From Warburgia ugandensis (taxonomy: Eukaryota; Streptophyta; Magnoliopsida; Canellales; Canellaceae), in NCBI GenBank assembly GCA_035236585.1, contig CP141135.1, positions 6,048,001 to 6,112,000 of the forward strand: DNA of 64,000 nucleotides. The letters run 5' to 3'. Shown here one piece after another: positions 1 to 11,400 of this stretch. A program made the position numbers and the translations under genes. Under the pieces are notes generated by a model. It ran no database searches. It was not told where the DNA came from and saw nothing but the letters and a program-made list of their open reading frames with translations. The first letter of the stretch is position 1, and the number at the start of each line of letters is the position of its first letter.

Positions 1-1017
1 ATTATTTTCACTGCTCAAAAAAGAAAAGGTACTATTTAATATTTGAATACAATTATCCATATGCTTGACTGTATTTGCACATGTGTAATATCCTTAATTT
101 TTAGGATAAAATAGGAAATTTTTAAATAAAAAAAATAAAAATTTATAGATAGAAATTTTTCCTGAAAACATAAGAATTAGAAAGTGCTCGTCGATACGAA
201 TCCAACGCCACCAAGAACGCGAAAAACGGAGCTCAAACGAGGGAGTTATGAGCCGTCAAAGTTGTAAGGGCAAATTGGTCATTTGATAGAGACGTGTTAG
301 ACAGGGGTCCAAATTGATAATGGCACCCCCGTCTTCCACACGTCTCTACCAATGCAGGAAAAATCGCCGGAGAGACATGGGAAGAGACGTGTGGGGAAGA
401 GTTTCTCTTCCCGAAGACTCTAAAACCCTATATCTATGCTCCTCTAGGAGCCAAAACGCTCCACTTTGAACGTTTTCTCTGAGTTTTTACGCAAAACCCT
501 AGCCCTGCAAAACTTGGATTTTCCAGCGAGTGGAACCCCGGCAACACAAGCAACACTAGCCAGGCGCAAGGTAAGCCTCAAATCCATGTTTTCTGTATTT
601 ATTAATTAGAAAACTAATTAGAAAAGCATGAAAAAAATTAGGAAAAAATCGGATTTTTTGGGAACTTTGTGCACGCTACTGTTGGAGCATGATTTCACGG
701 ATCAAACCTCGTCCGTTTGGAAATCGCACCGTCCAACTAGTGCACAAGAGACCCAAGAGCAAACCCTTCAAATTTGGGAGTGATCCAACGGTGGATTTCT
801 CCAGAAAATCCAAAAACCAGTACCTATGGATGTTTTTAGGAACTTGGAAAAAACCGTTTAAAAAACATGGTTTTTGGAGAAATCAATGCAAAAGGATGAT
901 AGAAATGGAAACTAGACAAAATTTGGAACAAAATGGCTCAAAAACCAAGTGATTTGAACACCTGTAGGGTCACCGGAGATGACCGGAAGCCGGTCGTCTT
1001 CTCAGGCGCCGGTTTCC

Positions 1018-1190
1018 GCGTCACCCGTGTAAACCGGTGTAAACCGGGCTGCCCGTGTAACCCAGTGTAAACTGGGTGCTGGTGTAACCCGGTGTAAACC
1101 GAGGCCGCCGGTGTAACCCAGTGTACACTGGGCGCCGGTGTAACCCAGTGTAAAGCAGGGCCGCTGGTGTAAACCAGTGCACCCGCCAAA
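1018..1190 (+). repeat. GTGTAA minisatellite inside the left LTR
   Basis: About six units of 27-29 bases, each beginning GTGTAACCC or GTGTAAACC and several holding a small palindrome such as CCCAGTGTAAACTGGG. This stretch is far richer in GC than its surroundings. The open frames across it on the minus strand are repeat artefacts. Confidence 0.75.
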
Positions 1191-2406
1191 CACCCTATAA
1201 ATTAATATTTGGGAGCTAGAGGAGTCCAAATCACGATCCGAAAGATGCGTTGTGACCGTATTGACGACGCAGACCTAGTTTTAACTAAAAAACTTATAAA
1301 TGACCACTTTTTATTTAGAAAATTTTTAAAATAGTGATGTGACATGTACAGGTGCACTTGAATATACCAGTTAAAGGGAGTTATTAGCAAACTAGTGGTC
1401 TTACACTGAGGTAGGTGACGACAACTAATGTTTTGCCTTGATTTTAAACCATGTTTAAACATAGCATCATGTGTGATCGTGTTTTAAATTGCAATTCTTA
1501 TTTACCATGTATTTCATGCGACATTGAGTACAGGATGGTTATTCCAAAATGAAATCTTTTACTGAATAATCTTATTTAAAATGCTTTTACAAGCATGATG
1601 TTAATTAGTTATGATTAATTAGAGACCTATTTCTTATTATATATATAGAAAATGCATGGATTTACATGGAAATGAGAATAGAGGCTTATTAGCTGGTCCT
1701 TTTATAGGCTAACCCCAGGATGAGGGGCATGTCTTGGGGATTGCAAGCTATAAGTGCTCTTGAGTTTTAGCATATACATATGATTTTCATATTTTATATT
1801 TGATGACGGGTGCTCTCGCCCGGTGGGCGTCATGCTAGGAGGGATAGGGCCGGCCACCCACCTTCCGAGATTATGATGTGATGAGTTTGTGATATGATAG
1901 ACACCTGCCCATAGATGGCATTCGGTAGGGGTTTGGTAACATGGATAGTCCACACTACCGGTCTGAGCCTTTCCATGGGGACAGACGCTAAGTCTCCCGT
2001 TATGGTGTCAATGGGGAGCGGCGGTGGTTGATACCCATGGAGGGTTGCCACTGCAGCATGATGGCCCATATTCTTATTATGTGTGCGTGTATGATGAGCA
2101 TGGTTATGGATGGTATGCCTGGGTGTGACGACACTCAGAGGTTGACTACTTGTACTCCTGATCAGGGATGTTAGTGCGATGTGGTGGGACCCATTACCTT
2201 AGGGTGCCCTTATTCTGGTTGTATGCTCCATTTTATTGATTCATGTCATGTTTTAACTCCGTGAATTTCATGTTTTAGCATATGGAATAAATTGACATTT
2301 ATTGAACATGGCATTATGATATCACTATTTTCATAAATGTTAGATTTTTCATCAATACTGTTCATTATTTCTTTCATTTATTACATTATTTGTCTATGTA
2401 CCTACA

Positions 2407-2452
2407 CAAGCGATAGCTTGCTGAGGCATTGCTTTGTTTTGCAATGCCTTAG
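2407..2452 (+). other. Two adjacent LTR hairpins (R/U5 region)
   Basis: Hairpin 1 (2407-2420) pairs CAAGC with GCTTG around a 4-base loop. Hairpin 2 (2421-2452) pairs CTGAGGCATTGC with GCAATGCCTTAG around an 8-base loop, with one G-U pair in the RNA. No bases separate them. The same pair occurs in the gypsy LTRs at 52215-52260 and 62251-62296 on the other strand. Role unknown; an RNA element of the LTR transcript is the natural guess. Confidence 0.7.
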
Positions 2453-3181
2453 ATCTCGAGCGCGACACCAGGAAAGGAAAAGCGGTTGATAAACCTTGAG
2501 AGCTGCTGAAGACTAGTTTTCCCTATAGTTTTAGACAGTAATGTGAGTCATTAGAGTGGATTATCATTTAAATTTTATTATGGACTGCATACTTTATATT
2601 TGGATGTGAATTGGATGTTTGGACATATGTTGGACATTTATATGGGATGTTATGATGGATAGACCCTGGCCATATTATTATTGTGTTTTGGACATTTATT
2701 TGAATTAAAATAAAGGCGCCTATTTATTTGACGTTGATTTATACGCAGATTATTTATTTATGTTTAAATTACATGTACGCCATTTTGAGAAAGGAAAACT
2801 AACACTCGGAGTTTTTAAGATAGGTTTAGTAAAATGTTAAATAAATCTTTTCTCATGGGATCCTAAATGCTCTTATAAAAAAAAATAAAAAAAATGTCTT
2901 AAAAATCTGGGGTGTTACAACATGTCTGTGATTCGACAAAGGCAGTATCAAGCTCAACCCAATACTAAAAGCCACCATTCACTGGTTCTTCTCATTCCTT
3001 AGAAAACCTGCATTCCTTTTCAAGTCCAACTTTTGGTCTGTCAAATATGAATAAAGTTCAATTGAGCATAGTTTTAACATTCTAGAGACAATGTATTGTA
3101 ACCCCAAAACCAAACTCTAAATAGAATATGTAAAATGGATCATGAGCAAAAGGATACTTGTGAGTGAAATTGACATTCTAC

Positions 3182-4912
3182 CTTTTGTACATCTTGAATA
3201 CGCTGTTTTGCACGTTTGTGTAGTCTCCCAAACTTGGAGTCAAGCTCAGTGTACTTCTCATCCCGCTCTTTTATTTCTTGGTCCATCTTCTGCTGGACTA
3301 CATTAAAATTGTACAATCAATTAACTCATTTACAGTGAGACCATAAAAAATTGACCTCTATACTATTGAAATATGTTGAATCATTAAATGCTGTCACAAT
3401 GTGATAGAATGTACTGAAATATTAGAATAATAAGAAACCAAGTTGGCAGTACCTCCGCTTTGTAAGAATAATATCCTTTTTTTTCTCTTTCATAATTCCT
3501 TTCTGCTTTTCAGTGGTGTTCAGAAGGGTGAGGTCTGGAGGTTTGAAAGACAATGCTTCCAGTGTATTAAAATATTTACACTGAGATTCTGAGAACATTA
3601 AGTAACTAAGTTACGCTGACTGACAGTCTCTGGCACAATATGTAGCTAGTATAATCAATAGACCTTTGATGCCTCAAATGATAATAAATGACAGCTGATT
3701 ACTCTTGGATATGATGTTTCATGGAACATAATCAGCAAGAACATACTTCTATATAAAGACCTCGCTGGAGATTAGTTACATAAGCATTAGCCATGTACAA
3801 GAACATGAAACATCTTACACAGGTGATCAACTCAATTGAATAGGAAAGAGGCTTGAAAGATCATACACAGTTGGTCTAGTTACACACCTTCGGACACTCA
3901 AGGAAGTCAAGCAAGTTAAATTATTCTATGGAAATCCATGAAAAATAGATAACCCTCCTCAACAACTAGACTGGTGCCATTATTCATGATTTAGTTTACA
4001 GCAATGAGAGGAAAAAATATCAAAATGATTTACATTTTAATCAGTGCCTTTGATAGTTTTCATATTGTTGCGCTTCAGTAGCAATTATCAGGTTGAAATT
4101 GAAGTGCTCAGCCATAAGCTACATTTACAACAAAAGAAATCCTATGGCAAAAATTAAATTCTAAAGAATGGCTGCCCGTGTGAGTTTTTCATTGCCTATG
4201 AAATGCACAAATATTGAGGTTGAAATCACCAACATTTTGAACTTGAACTTCCTCGACATTGCAAAAGCTCATTCTTTCACAATCACAGATATCCTCACTT
4301 TTTAATGATTTTTTCTCCAGAAGCACATGAATTTCCACAATGTAATGGAACAAAATTCCATTAAAAATGGACTTCAAATGCTCTGAAGTCAAGCCAGGAA
4401 CTCAATATGGAATAATTGCTAAAACCAGACACAAGATTTGGTGAAGTGTACTTAGTATATAAAATCGGCCAACCTTCAACAAGTTTGGCAGAAAGCTCTT
4501 GAGCTCTTGCATCTGCCTCAGTGTAAACCACCCTGAGATGATTCAAAGCATCCTCTGCAGCCTTCTGTGTTTCCCTTTGCTCCTCAATTTCTTTATTCAA
4601 TGACTTTATCTTTTCATGAAGCTCCTTCACGTCTTCAGGTGGGCCCACTTCCTTTGCAACTCCATTTTCCAAATCCTGATCTTTCAAGTCCTTAAACTGA
4701 GCCTTCAAGTACTCATTCTGAAAATTCAGTTCCATAACCATCTGTACAAGCTGATCATGACTATCACCCGAAGGAGACATGATGCCATTGCAAACTCCAC
4801 TGTTAATGGATATATCTCCTTCATGCTCTGTTTCAAAATGATGGTTCTCCAGGTCATGAGTATTCTCCATGGATTTTGGTGCTCCATCATCCTGCCCTTC
4901 TTGTGTTGACAT
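3182..4912 (-). CDS. GRIP: GRIP-domain golgin (AtGRIP-like), first two coding exons
   Basis: Golgins of this kind are long coiled-coil proteins tethered to the trans-Golgi by a C-terminal GRIP domain that binds an ARL1-type GTPase. Coding exon 1 is 4912-4474 (donor GT at 4473-4472) and coding exon 2 is 3297-3182 (acceptor AG at 3299-3298, donor at 3181-3180). They join in frame to give 185 codons. The protein starts MSTQEGQDDG, is acidic for about 50 residues, then is heptad-rich with many Glu, Lys and Gln. Recognition rests on two stretches: DQLVQMVMELNFQNEYLKAQ and, in exon 2, KERDEKYTELDSKFGRLHKR followed by AKQRIQDVQK, which I recall from plant GRIP proteins. The remaining exons and the GRIP domain are left of the window. 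Intron sequence fills 3298-4473 and continues below 3182. Family call is from memory of the motifs, not a search. Confidence 0.75.
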
Positions 4913-6305
4913 GATTGTGTTTTATGCAATTACCATGTCAACACTATCAACTGGAACCTGATAATTAAAGACAAGCCAATGATGAGAAGGAATAACCACA
5001 AGCAATTTACCAACAGAAAACAGCAGTGTAATTGATAACATGTCTATTGAACAAAGAATGGAATTGCTTCTTGAATGCCTTACATAATATCCCATCATAA
5101 ACTTGCATCATTATCTGGCTCATTATTTACCATTTGAGAGATGACTGGTATCATTACTAGATCAAAACCTGAATGCCTTACAAAAGTCGAAAAAGTTTAA
5201 TAGAAACACAAGTTTAGAAAATCCAGTTGCTTTCCAAGTTCAAGCAATATAACATCAGTAAGTTAGAATTAGGTAAACCATTAAGTATTGCCCACTTGGA
5301 AACAAATCGAATATGATAAGAATCGTAAGATCACCCTCATTCAGTCACTTGACTCACCAAAGAGAGATGGTTCAAAGTTACCTTGGAAGAGTTCTTGGTC
5401 CAGTTCTTAAATAATACTACTAAATGTTACTAGAAACTTTTAATTTGGGAAAATCATGAGTAAAAACAATAAGAAACACAGAAGTTGACAGAGTGACTGT
5501 CCTTGGCCATTCTTTTGCCAGGTAATTTGGTAACAAACCAAGGGATTCGTATACCACCAAACTCCACTTGGATGTGTCCCTCTATACTAGCGTTGAACTA
5601 AATATAGCCTGTCAAACATTCAGTTTACCTATAAGGACTTAATTCTGTGCGTCTCTAGAACGTTTATTGGCAAAAGACTATCTGATAAACTAAGAGCATC
5701 TCCTCGAATCTTCTTCATTTTCCCTGACATTATTCATTAGAAAGATTCTTCAAGTCTAAGCTTACTGAAAACTGTTCACAAATTGTGTCCTTTCATAAGT
5801 TCATGTTTCTACATTCATCAGTTATCTGCTTTCTCCAATTTGGATTTAAAAGACAAACCAATTGCTATAAAATACGAACAAAAACTGAAACCATACCTCT
5901 TCTTACAATGCAAACTCTACCGGTACAAATATCATTCCTAATATCTACATCCACGAAATTTCAAATCTCAATCCGATGCCATCCCAATTACCAATCAAAT
6001 AAGCGAAGATCTACGAGAAAAAACGAGATTGTGTTAGGAAAATAAACAGACGAACGGAATATGACAGAGAATTGTAGATATTAAGAAAACAAAATGCCAG
6101 AGAAAGAAGGCAAGATCTGTTACAGACTGACCTGATTTAGTCGATTGAAAACATAGGAAGCTCGAAATTGAATTGCTCAGCAACCATAACAGGGTGGAAA
6201 AGCAATTGAAATCTAGGGTTTTATGAGAGTTAGCGGTTTTGGAGGAAATTTGATACCAGAGATCGCAGGTCGCCAAGAGGCCTTCCTGCTCTCTGATTCA
6301 CAGCA
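4913..6305 (-). other. 5' leader of the golgin gene: leader exon plus 5'UTR intron
   Basis: Upstream of the start codon the minus strand has a good acceptor (TTATCAG, exon from 4957) and a good donor at 6131-6130 (exon end AATCAG at 6132). That predicts a non-coding leader exon from roughly 6300 to 6132 and a 1.17-kb leader intron. The transcription start is not visible and 6305 is only an estimate. No other gene is seen in the intron. Confidence 0.5.
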
Positions 6306-6854
6306 TTAGGAGGAAAAAGGAACGAAATTGTTTTTCTATTTTAAATGCACACGGAGGGGTAAATGGGATAGTAGTAATTGTTCAGGGGGTTTTTGGTCTT
6401 TACGGTTGATACAATCAACAGACGCTGTTTGGCATTTGGACAACACTATCCAAAAATTCTTTCAGGGAATGGGACCACATTTGGCAAGTTGCCTTCTGGG
6501 CCACGGGTTTTGTAGGAGGGCCCCACCTTCGGTTGATCCTACTCCTTGATCTAGTTTTTCTAACTTTAGATATCTCGTATGCCAAACGTCGCAACAATTG
6601 GATGATTCTAGCATCCAAAAGGTGCTGTTCTTAGTCTTCCAACCCGCACCGCTGTTTACAATGATGAAAGGTTGAGATGCTACTCACCGTACATCCAAAG
6701 TGGGAAAAATAAGATGAACGTTAGGGATCACTGAAAAGTGGGGCAACACGTGACAAATTACCATAATTTTACTCATGAATTCAACTTGTTTGGTACATTC
6801 TCTGCATTTTCCTTTGGCTTTTGTGGTGTGGTTTATCTAGCATCTTCTTTACAT
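6306..6854. other. Golgin upstream region, no gene seen
   Basis: Presumed promoter side of the golgin gene. Short open frames on both strands here have no recognisable protein pattern, and no clear TATA box or repeat is visible. Confidence 0.4.
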
Positions 6855-7134
6855 GGCGTTAGACTGCTTGAGATGGAGGTCTGGCTTGAGATGAAATGAG
6901 ATTTGGCTTGACATGACTTGAGCTGGGTGGAAATTACCAAATATGGTCTAGGATAAGTGATAAGCAAACCACTTACAGCGAACTACATTGAGATTAGAAT
7001 TGCTCATCTCATCTCAAGCACCACCAAGCGATCTACGATGAGATTATTTACATCTCAACTCATCTCCAGCACCACTAGCAGTGAGATGAGGCGAGGTCAC
7101 TTTATCTCAACTGAGCTCAAGCACCGCTAACACC
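6855..7134. mobile_element. MITE-like element with terminal inverted repeats
   Basis: The left end GGCGTTAGACTGCTTGAGAT is close to the inverse of the right end (GGTGTTAGCGGTGCTTGAGC read on the other strand). The interior repeats GAGAT and CTCATCTCAAGCACCAC many times. At about 280 bp with no coding capacity it fits a non-autonomous DNA transposon. No clean target duplication is visible, so the superfamily is open (hAT is possible). Confidence 0.6.
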
Positions 7135-7139
7135 TTTAG

Positions 7140-7272
7140 TTGGGCAGACCACAAGGGTTAATAGTACGCAGCCTTACTTTGCATTTTGCAAGAGATTGCC
7201 TTCATGCCTGAAACCCAAGACCTCAAGATCACAGCACAACAACTCTACCGTTGCCCCAAGGCTCTCCTTCTT
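7140..7272 (+). mobile_element. Au-type SINE, 5'-truncated
   Basis: Matches the second two thirds of the other SINE copies here: GCAGACCACAAGGGTTAATA, then GCAGCCTTAC, then GCAAGAG, the CCTCAAG segment and the end CCAAGGCTCTCCTTCTT. The first ~50 bases are missing, which is ordinary for retroposed copies. It lies 5 bases from the MITE-like element. Confidence 0.75.
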
Positions 7273-7664
7273 GGATCTCATAAGTATTAATTATAAATGG
7301 GAAGAGTTTAGATCCAAAGTATTAAACTAAACTAAACCATCTCCCGAAATTTAAGGGGTTCCCTTATCTTTGTATCTAGCATACCTACCGCTTTTTTTTC
7401 AAATAAAATACGTTAAATTAGATTCCATAGGAATTGGAAATCTTTGTTAGTTGGCTTTCCACGGAGAATTCTTGATGCAGTCAATCAGGATAGAATTGAA
7501 TTCCGCCGTAAATTCTGCCTTTAACTAACTGCCACTACTTTCCAAAAGAAAAGATAAAATAAAAAATAAAAAACTAACGGCTCGTTTCAGTTCTTACTTT
7601 TCTAGTTGTTAATCTGTGCATGAATAGGATTTTCCATGGACATTGAATTTGAAACAAAGAATAG

Positions 7665-7870
7665 TATTACTAGACAAAAGGGCAGCCCTAGTGCATGAAG
7701 CTCGAGCCTATACGGGGTCTGGAAAAGGAATAGACCACAAGAGTCTCTAGTACGCAGCTTTACCTCACATCTTTACAAGAGGCTATTTCTACGCCTTAAA
7801 TCCGTGAGCTCAAGGTCAAATGACAACAACTTCACCGTTATGCCAGGGCTCCCCTTCTATTACTAGACAA
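7665..7870 (+). mobile_element. Au-type SINE, full length, with perfect target duplication
   Basis: The body from 7680 to about 7857 starts GGGCAGCCC and ends GGGCTCCCCTTC, the ends typical of the Au SINE. The 13-base sequence TATTACTAGACAA flanks it exactly at 7665-7677 and 7858-7870. The perfect duplication suggests a younger copy than most here. Confidence 0.85.
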
Positions 7871-8440
7871 GCCAATTCATGGAAAACTTATTCACAGACA
7901 ACCATTTCCCTGCTGACACCCCTTGGAAAATGTATCAGACAGAGAACTTTGTTAATCAGAAATGTCTAAACAAGACAAGAAACAAGCTCCTTCATTCCAC
8001 CAAAAACCTTGGGAAGGTTACTGTTTAACAGAGGTATTGATCGGAAGATACACAGTGCTGTGCTGTGCCGACTCACGTCTCTTCATTACTATATACAGTA
8101 CAAATATTAATGTATATTTTCATATTTCATTTTCATATAGATTAGTGTTGAGCAGTTGGAAATGAATTCGCCAGTTGCTTGATTCATTCTATAACAAGAA
8201 AAGCATGGCAAGAATATTTCTGCAGTGATGACCTTGAGCTGCATTTTATCTGTAGCTGCGAAACAAGGACCAGGACTAATCCATACTGCCCGAGCAGTTC
8301 CAATGCATTAACCAATTCCTGTGAATGTGTACATGCTTATTGTCAATCAAAGATCGCAACGGTTGAGCAAAGTGGCACTGAAGAGGAGGGTTCAGAGAAC
8401 TCACTTTCAGTCTCCTTTTGATAGAGTCAGGAGCTACAAG
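7871..8440. other. Downstream flank of the serine acetyltransferase gene
   Basis: Lies just past the stop codon of the minus-strand SERAT gene and should hold its 3'UTR. The open frames at 7962-8421 on the plus strand look like chance. No clear polyadenylation signal could be fixed. Confidence 0.35.
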
Positions 8441-11400
8441 TTAAAAGAAGTCCTTTGTAGCATCTGCATGTTGGACAGAAAAAGCATAAAATAGAGTCAA
8501 GAAAGGAATTACAAATAACTTCAGCCAACAAACATGACAGAATTTGGCATGAGAGTTGACGAGTACAAGATCCCTAATGTTTATATGTACTGAACGGAGT
8601 CCGGCATACCATGCTTCATTGTCAGAGATGGGTCTTGTTCCACATATCCGACCACCTTTGCTGGAATTCCTACAGCCACGCTTTAGAACCAAGAAACAAG
8701 ATGTGTCAAAACTTCTAGAACAAATGTACCTCTGTTGTAACTTAACTACACAGCTATTTGACCAACATGGGCCAGAAACAATTATCATATCTGAATGAGA
8801 TCATGATGACAACAGACAAATTAGAAATCATTGTTTGTATTTCTCTGGAATGCTTTAAATGATTAATCTTAGGGGAAAAAAGAGAGAGAGCAAGAAACCA
8901 TTCAAATAAGTTGAGTAAGAGCCGTTTATGTTCAGATGGATAAAAGGCTCAGCAACATACAGTTATCAGCAGCAAGAAGGTGGGAAGAAGGAAGAGGGAA
9001 GTGGGAAGCACCAAGTGAGCAGCAGGGAAGTGAGAAGCAGGAAGCAGGGCAGCAAGCAAGTGAGAAGCATGGAACCGAAAAACAAGAAGCAGGAGAGCAT
9101 GAAATAGAGAAGCAAGAGGGTAGGACATGAGAATCAAGGAAGCAAGGACTCATCGAAAAAAGAAGAAGCAGGAAGCAAGAAACCGGCAACCATTTTTGTT
9201 GGATTTCAGGTTTCAGTCACTGCGTAATGTGCAGTCCATAATTTGCATGTCCTCTTGGTTTGCCAATATCTTTTTCTGGAAAGAGATGGCATCAAGGCCC
9301 TTTATTTTGGGTAGTACATCCTCTGACCACTGCCTCATGGATTGTCATAGTTCCAAATGAGTTCTTCCACCTAATGAAGTAATTAAAATGAAAGGGTGTA
9401 TGCTACCAAAAACAAGGAGGATAACTTCCGGTCCCTTTGGAATATCTGTACTAATACTGGCTGCTTATTCTTTCCCGCACACATCTGTACTTGTAATGTT
9501 GAAGTCCATGTGAAGATTTCTCAAGAACCTAGACATATCACACATCCAATTTCTAACTTAAAGTCCTATAGTTCTAGAAACTAAAAGATTTAATTCTTCT
9601 GCCCATAGTTCATAGTTTAGTTTACCATTAAACATAGATCTGCCTTTACCACTCAGAACTTAATCCCATACACCTTGGTTCTCTTTGAATAAAACTTTCA
9701 ATCACAGATTGACACTTCAAATGTATCTAAGGTCAATGACAAATCCATCTTTTTCTCAAACAAAACTGCCCCATTGTCGTGGCCAAAAGTCATCTGCCTT
9801 TTTGTTGCAAGTACATCCAAAAGGGACAAGCATGGTAAACAGAAGCTGTCATCCTCTTTAGGTAAGCTTGGAAGATCTATAAATTACTATATAACTCAGA
9901 CAAGAACCAAGAAGATTATGATTGATTCTCTTAAATTTTGGATAGTTTAAATATCAACTTGCAAGAGTTTTGTTACAGAAACAATTGGAGGCACGAGGAA
10001 AAATACTATGACCCATTCGAGAAGGGAATCAAGAACGGTAAATAACAATTGCAGGCTCTACTGCTATTAAAACATTATAATCTAGATAATATTTGACACT
10101 GAAAGGTTAACAAGGTATTATTAATAGTTAAGACTGTAAGGTACGGAGGTAGGCGCCAAGGATTTCTGACATACATCAATGCTTCATCTTATTGCAATTA
10201 AGAACCCTATTACCCATACTGATGCACTTGTGTACAACAATACGGCCCAGTAGTCCAATTCACTATGAATGAGAGAAAAGAAATAAAAGAATGACAGCAT
10301 CGTTTAACTTTTATTACCTGTGAGGAGGAATATCCTTCAGAACAAGGGAACCAGCAGCAACCATAGCACCTTCACCTACTTTAATATTACCGAGAACATT
10401 TGCAGCAGCTCCAATAAGTGCACCTTGACCTATTTTAGGATGACGATCACCAATTTCTTTCCCAGTTCCCCCTAATGTGACACCCTGTCAGCAGCAAATA
10501 AAGTTCTTTCATAAGGGAATTCCATTGTAGCACTCAAACTGGAGTTGTCCAAGAAAGTGATAGGAGTGCCTGTGTGTGCATATTGGGGTTGGTCAGCTGA
10601 GTGATTATTGAGATAGTCAGTTCTCCACACTAATATGATATAAAAAGCTCACAAAAAACCACATTATTATCTGTGTATGTATTTAATCAAATACAATGTA
10701 CTGTTTTAACACACAACCAATACAAGGAAGCATTTAGTTGTGGCCTGTGGGGTGACTTAAAATGAAATTGGCTGGACAGGTGTAGGCAAAAGGAAACTGA
10801 GGAGGACCATAGGAAACTAGGTTACAGAAAGTGATTTGGCCAGTATCAGAAGATTGAGAAGGAGCAGGAGAAGTATGAGGACTGACTGATAAATTACAAA
10901 CAGAAGGGAGTTCTACACCGTAGCACTGCTGCACAATTCTGGGTTCAGGGGCAGCCATACTCAAGATGGTCAGTAAACTTAGAACAAGACTGTGTTCATT
11001 AAAGCAACAAGCCCCAATACGATTGCTCATTTGCTGGTCCATAACTTATAAAATTTAGGGATATTCAAGATCGCTTGCCTAAATTAGTTCTACAATAACA
11101 AGCTCTCCTGCACATCTGAGAAAATAGCATAATTAGCTGCAGCCAAGCTCCCAGTGAAGTCTTACTTGTTTGTTCCTCCATAACCTTATGAAATCCCAAT
11201 ATAGTATCAATATATTATCCATCAAGCATCAAATGAATCACAAGAATTTGTTTCAAACTCATGGCCACATTTATGGAGGAAGCCAGAAAGAATCTCTTAG
11301 CTTACACTATTTCAGTATTCCAAGGGTTTGAAGCTTTGGTCTTCCTTTTTATCTTTTTCACGATGGTTGGATCATCTCATTCAAGGGAATTGCTAAAAAA

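Larger units (their letters stand above)
1..2919 (+). mobile_element. Ty3/gypsy-type long LTR, cut by the left window edge
   Basis: The right end has the LTR-type terminus GGGTGTTACA at 2910-2919. Near positions 2401-2452 lies a segment also found, in the opposite orientation, about 600 bases inside the ends of the gypsy LTRs at 52.2 and 62.3 kb. This gives a plus orientation and a related family. No tRNA primer site follows 2919, so this is a solo LTR or a 3' LTR. It lies on the far side of the last visible golgin exon and so probably sits in an intron of that gene. A TATA-like stretch near 430 could be its promoter. Fossil; the left end is outside the window. Confidence 0.7.

Noticed and set aside
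938-1229. Two overlapping minus-strand open frames with repeated LHWVTPA/VYTGLH
   Set aside because: Translation of the GTGTAA minisatellite inside an LTR.
3463-3590. A possible extra golgin exon with splice-like ends
   Set aside because: The exons at 4474 and 3297 join in perfect phase and give the known sequence without it; including it breaks the frame of the conserved second exon.
9181-9200. Minus-strand MVAGF reading, tempting as the next serine acetyltransferase exon
   Set aside because: The true exon ([20 protein letters not shown]) is at 8680-8610 with correct splice sites and phase.
10734-11042. 102-codon open frame on the minus strand
   Set aside because: It lies inside intron 6 of the serine acetyltransferase gene and shows no family pattern; joining it would disrupt the conserved core.
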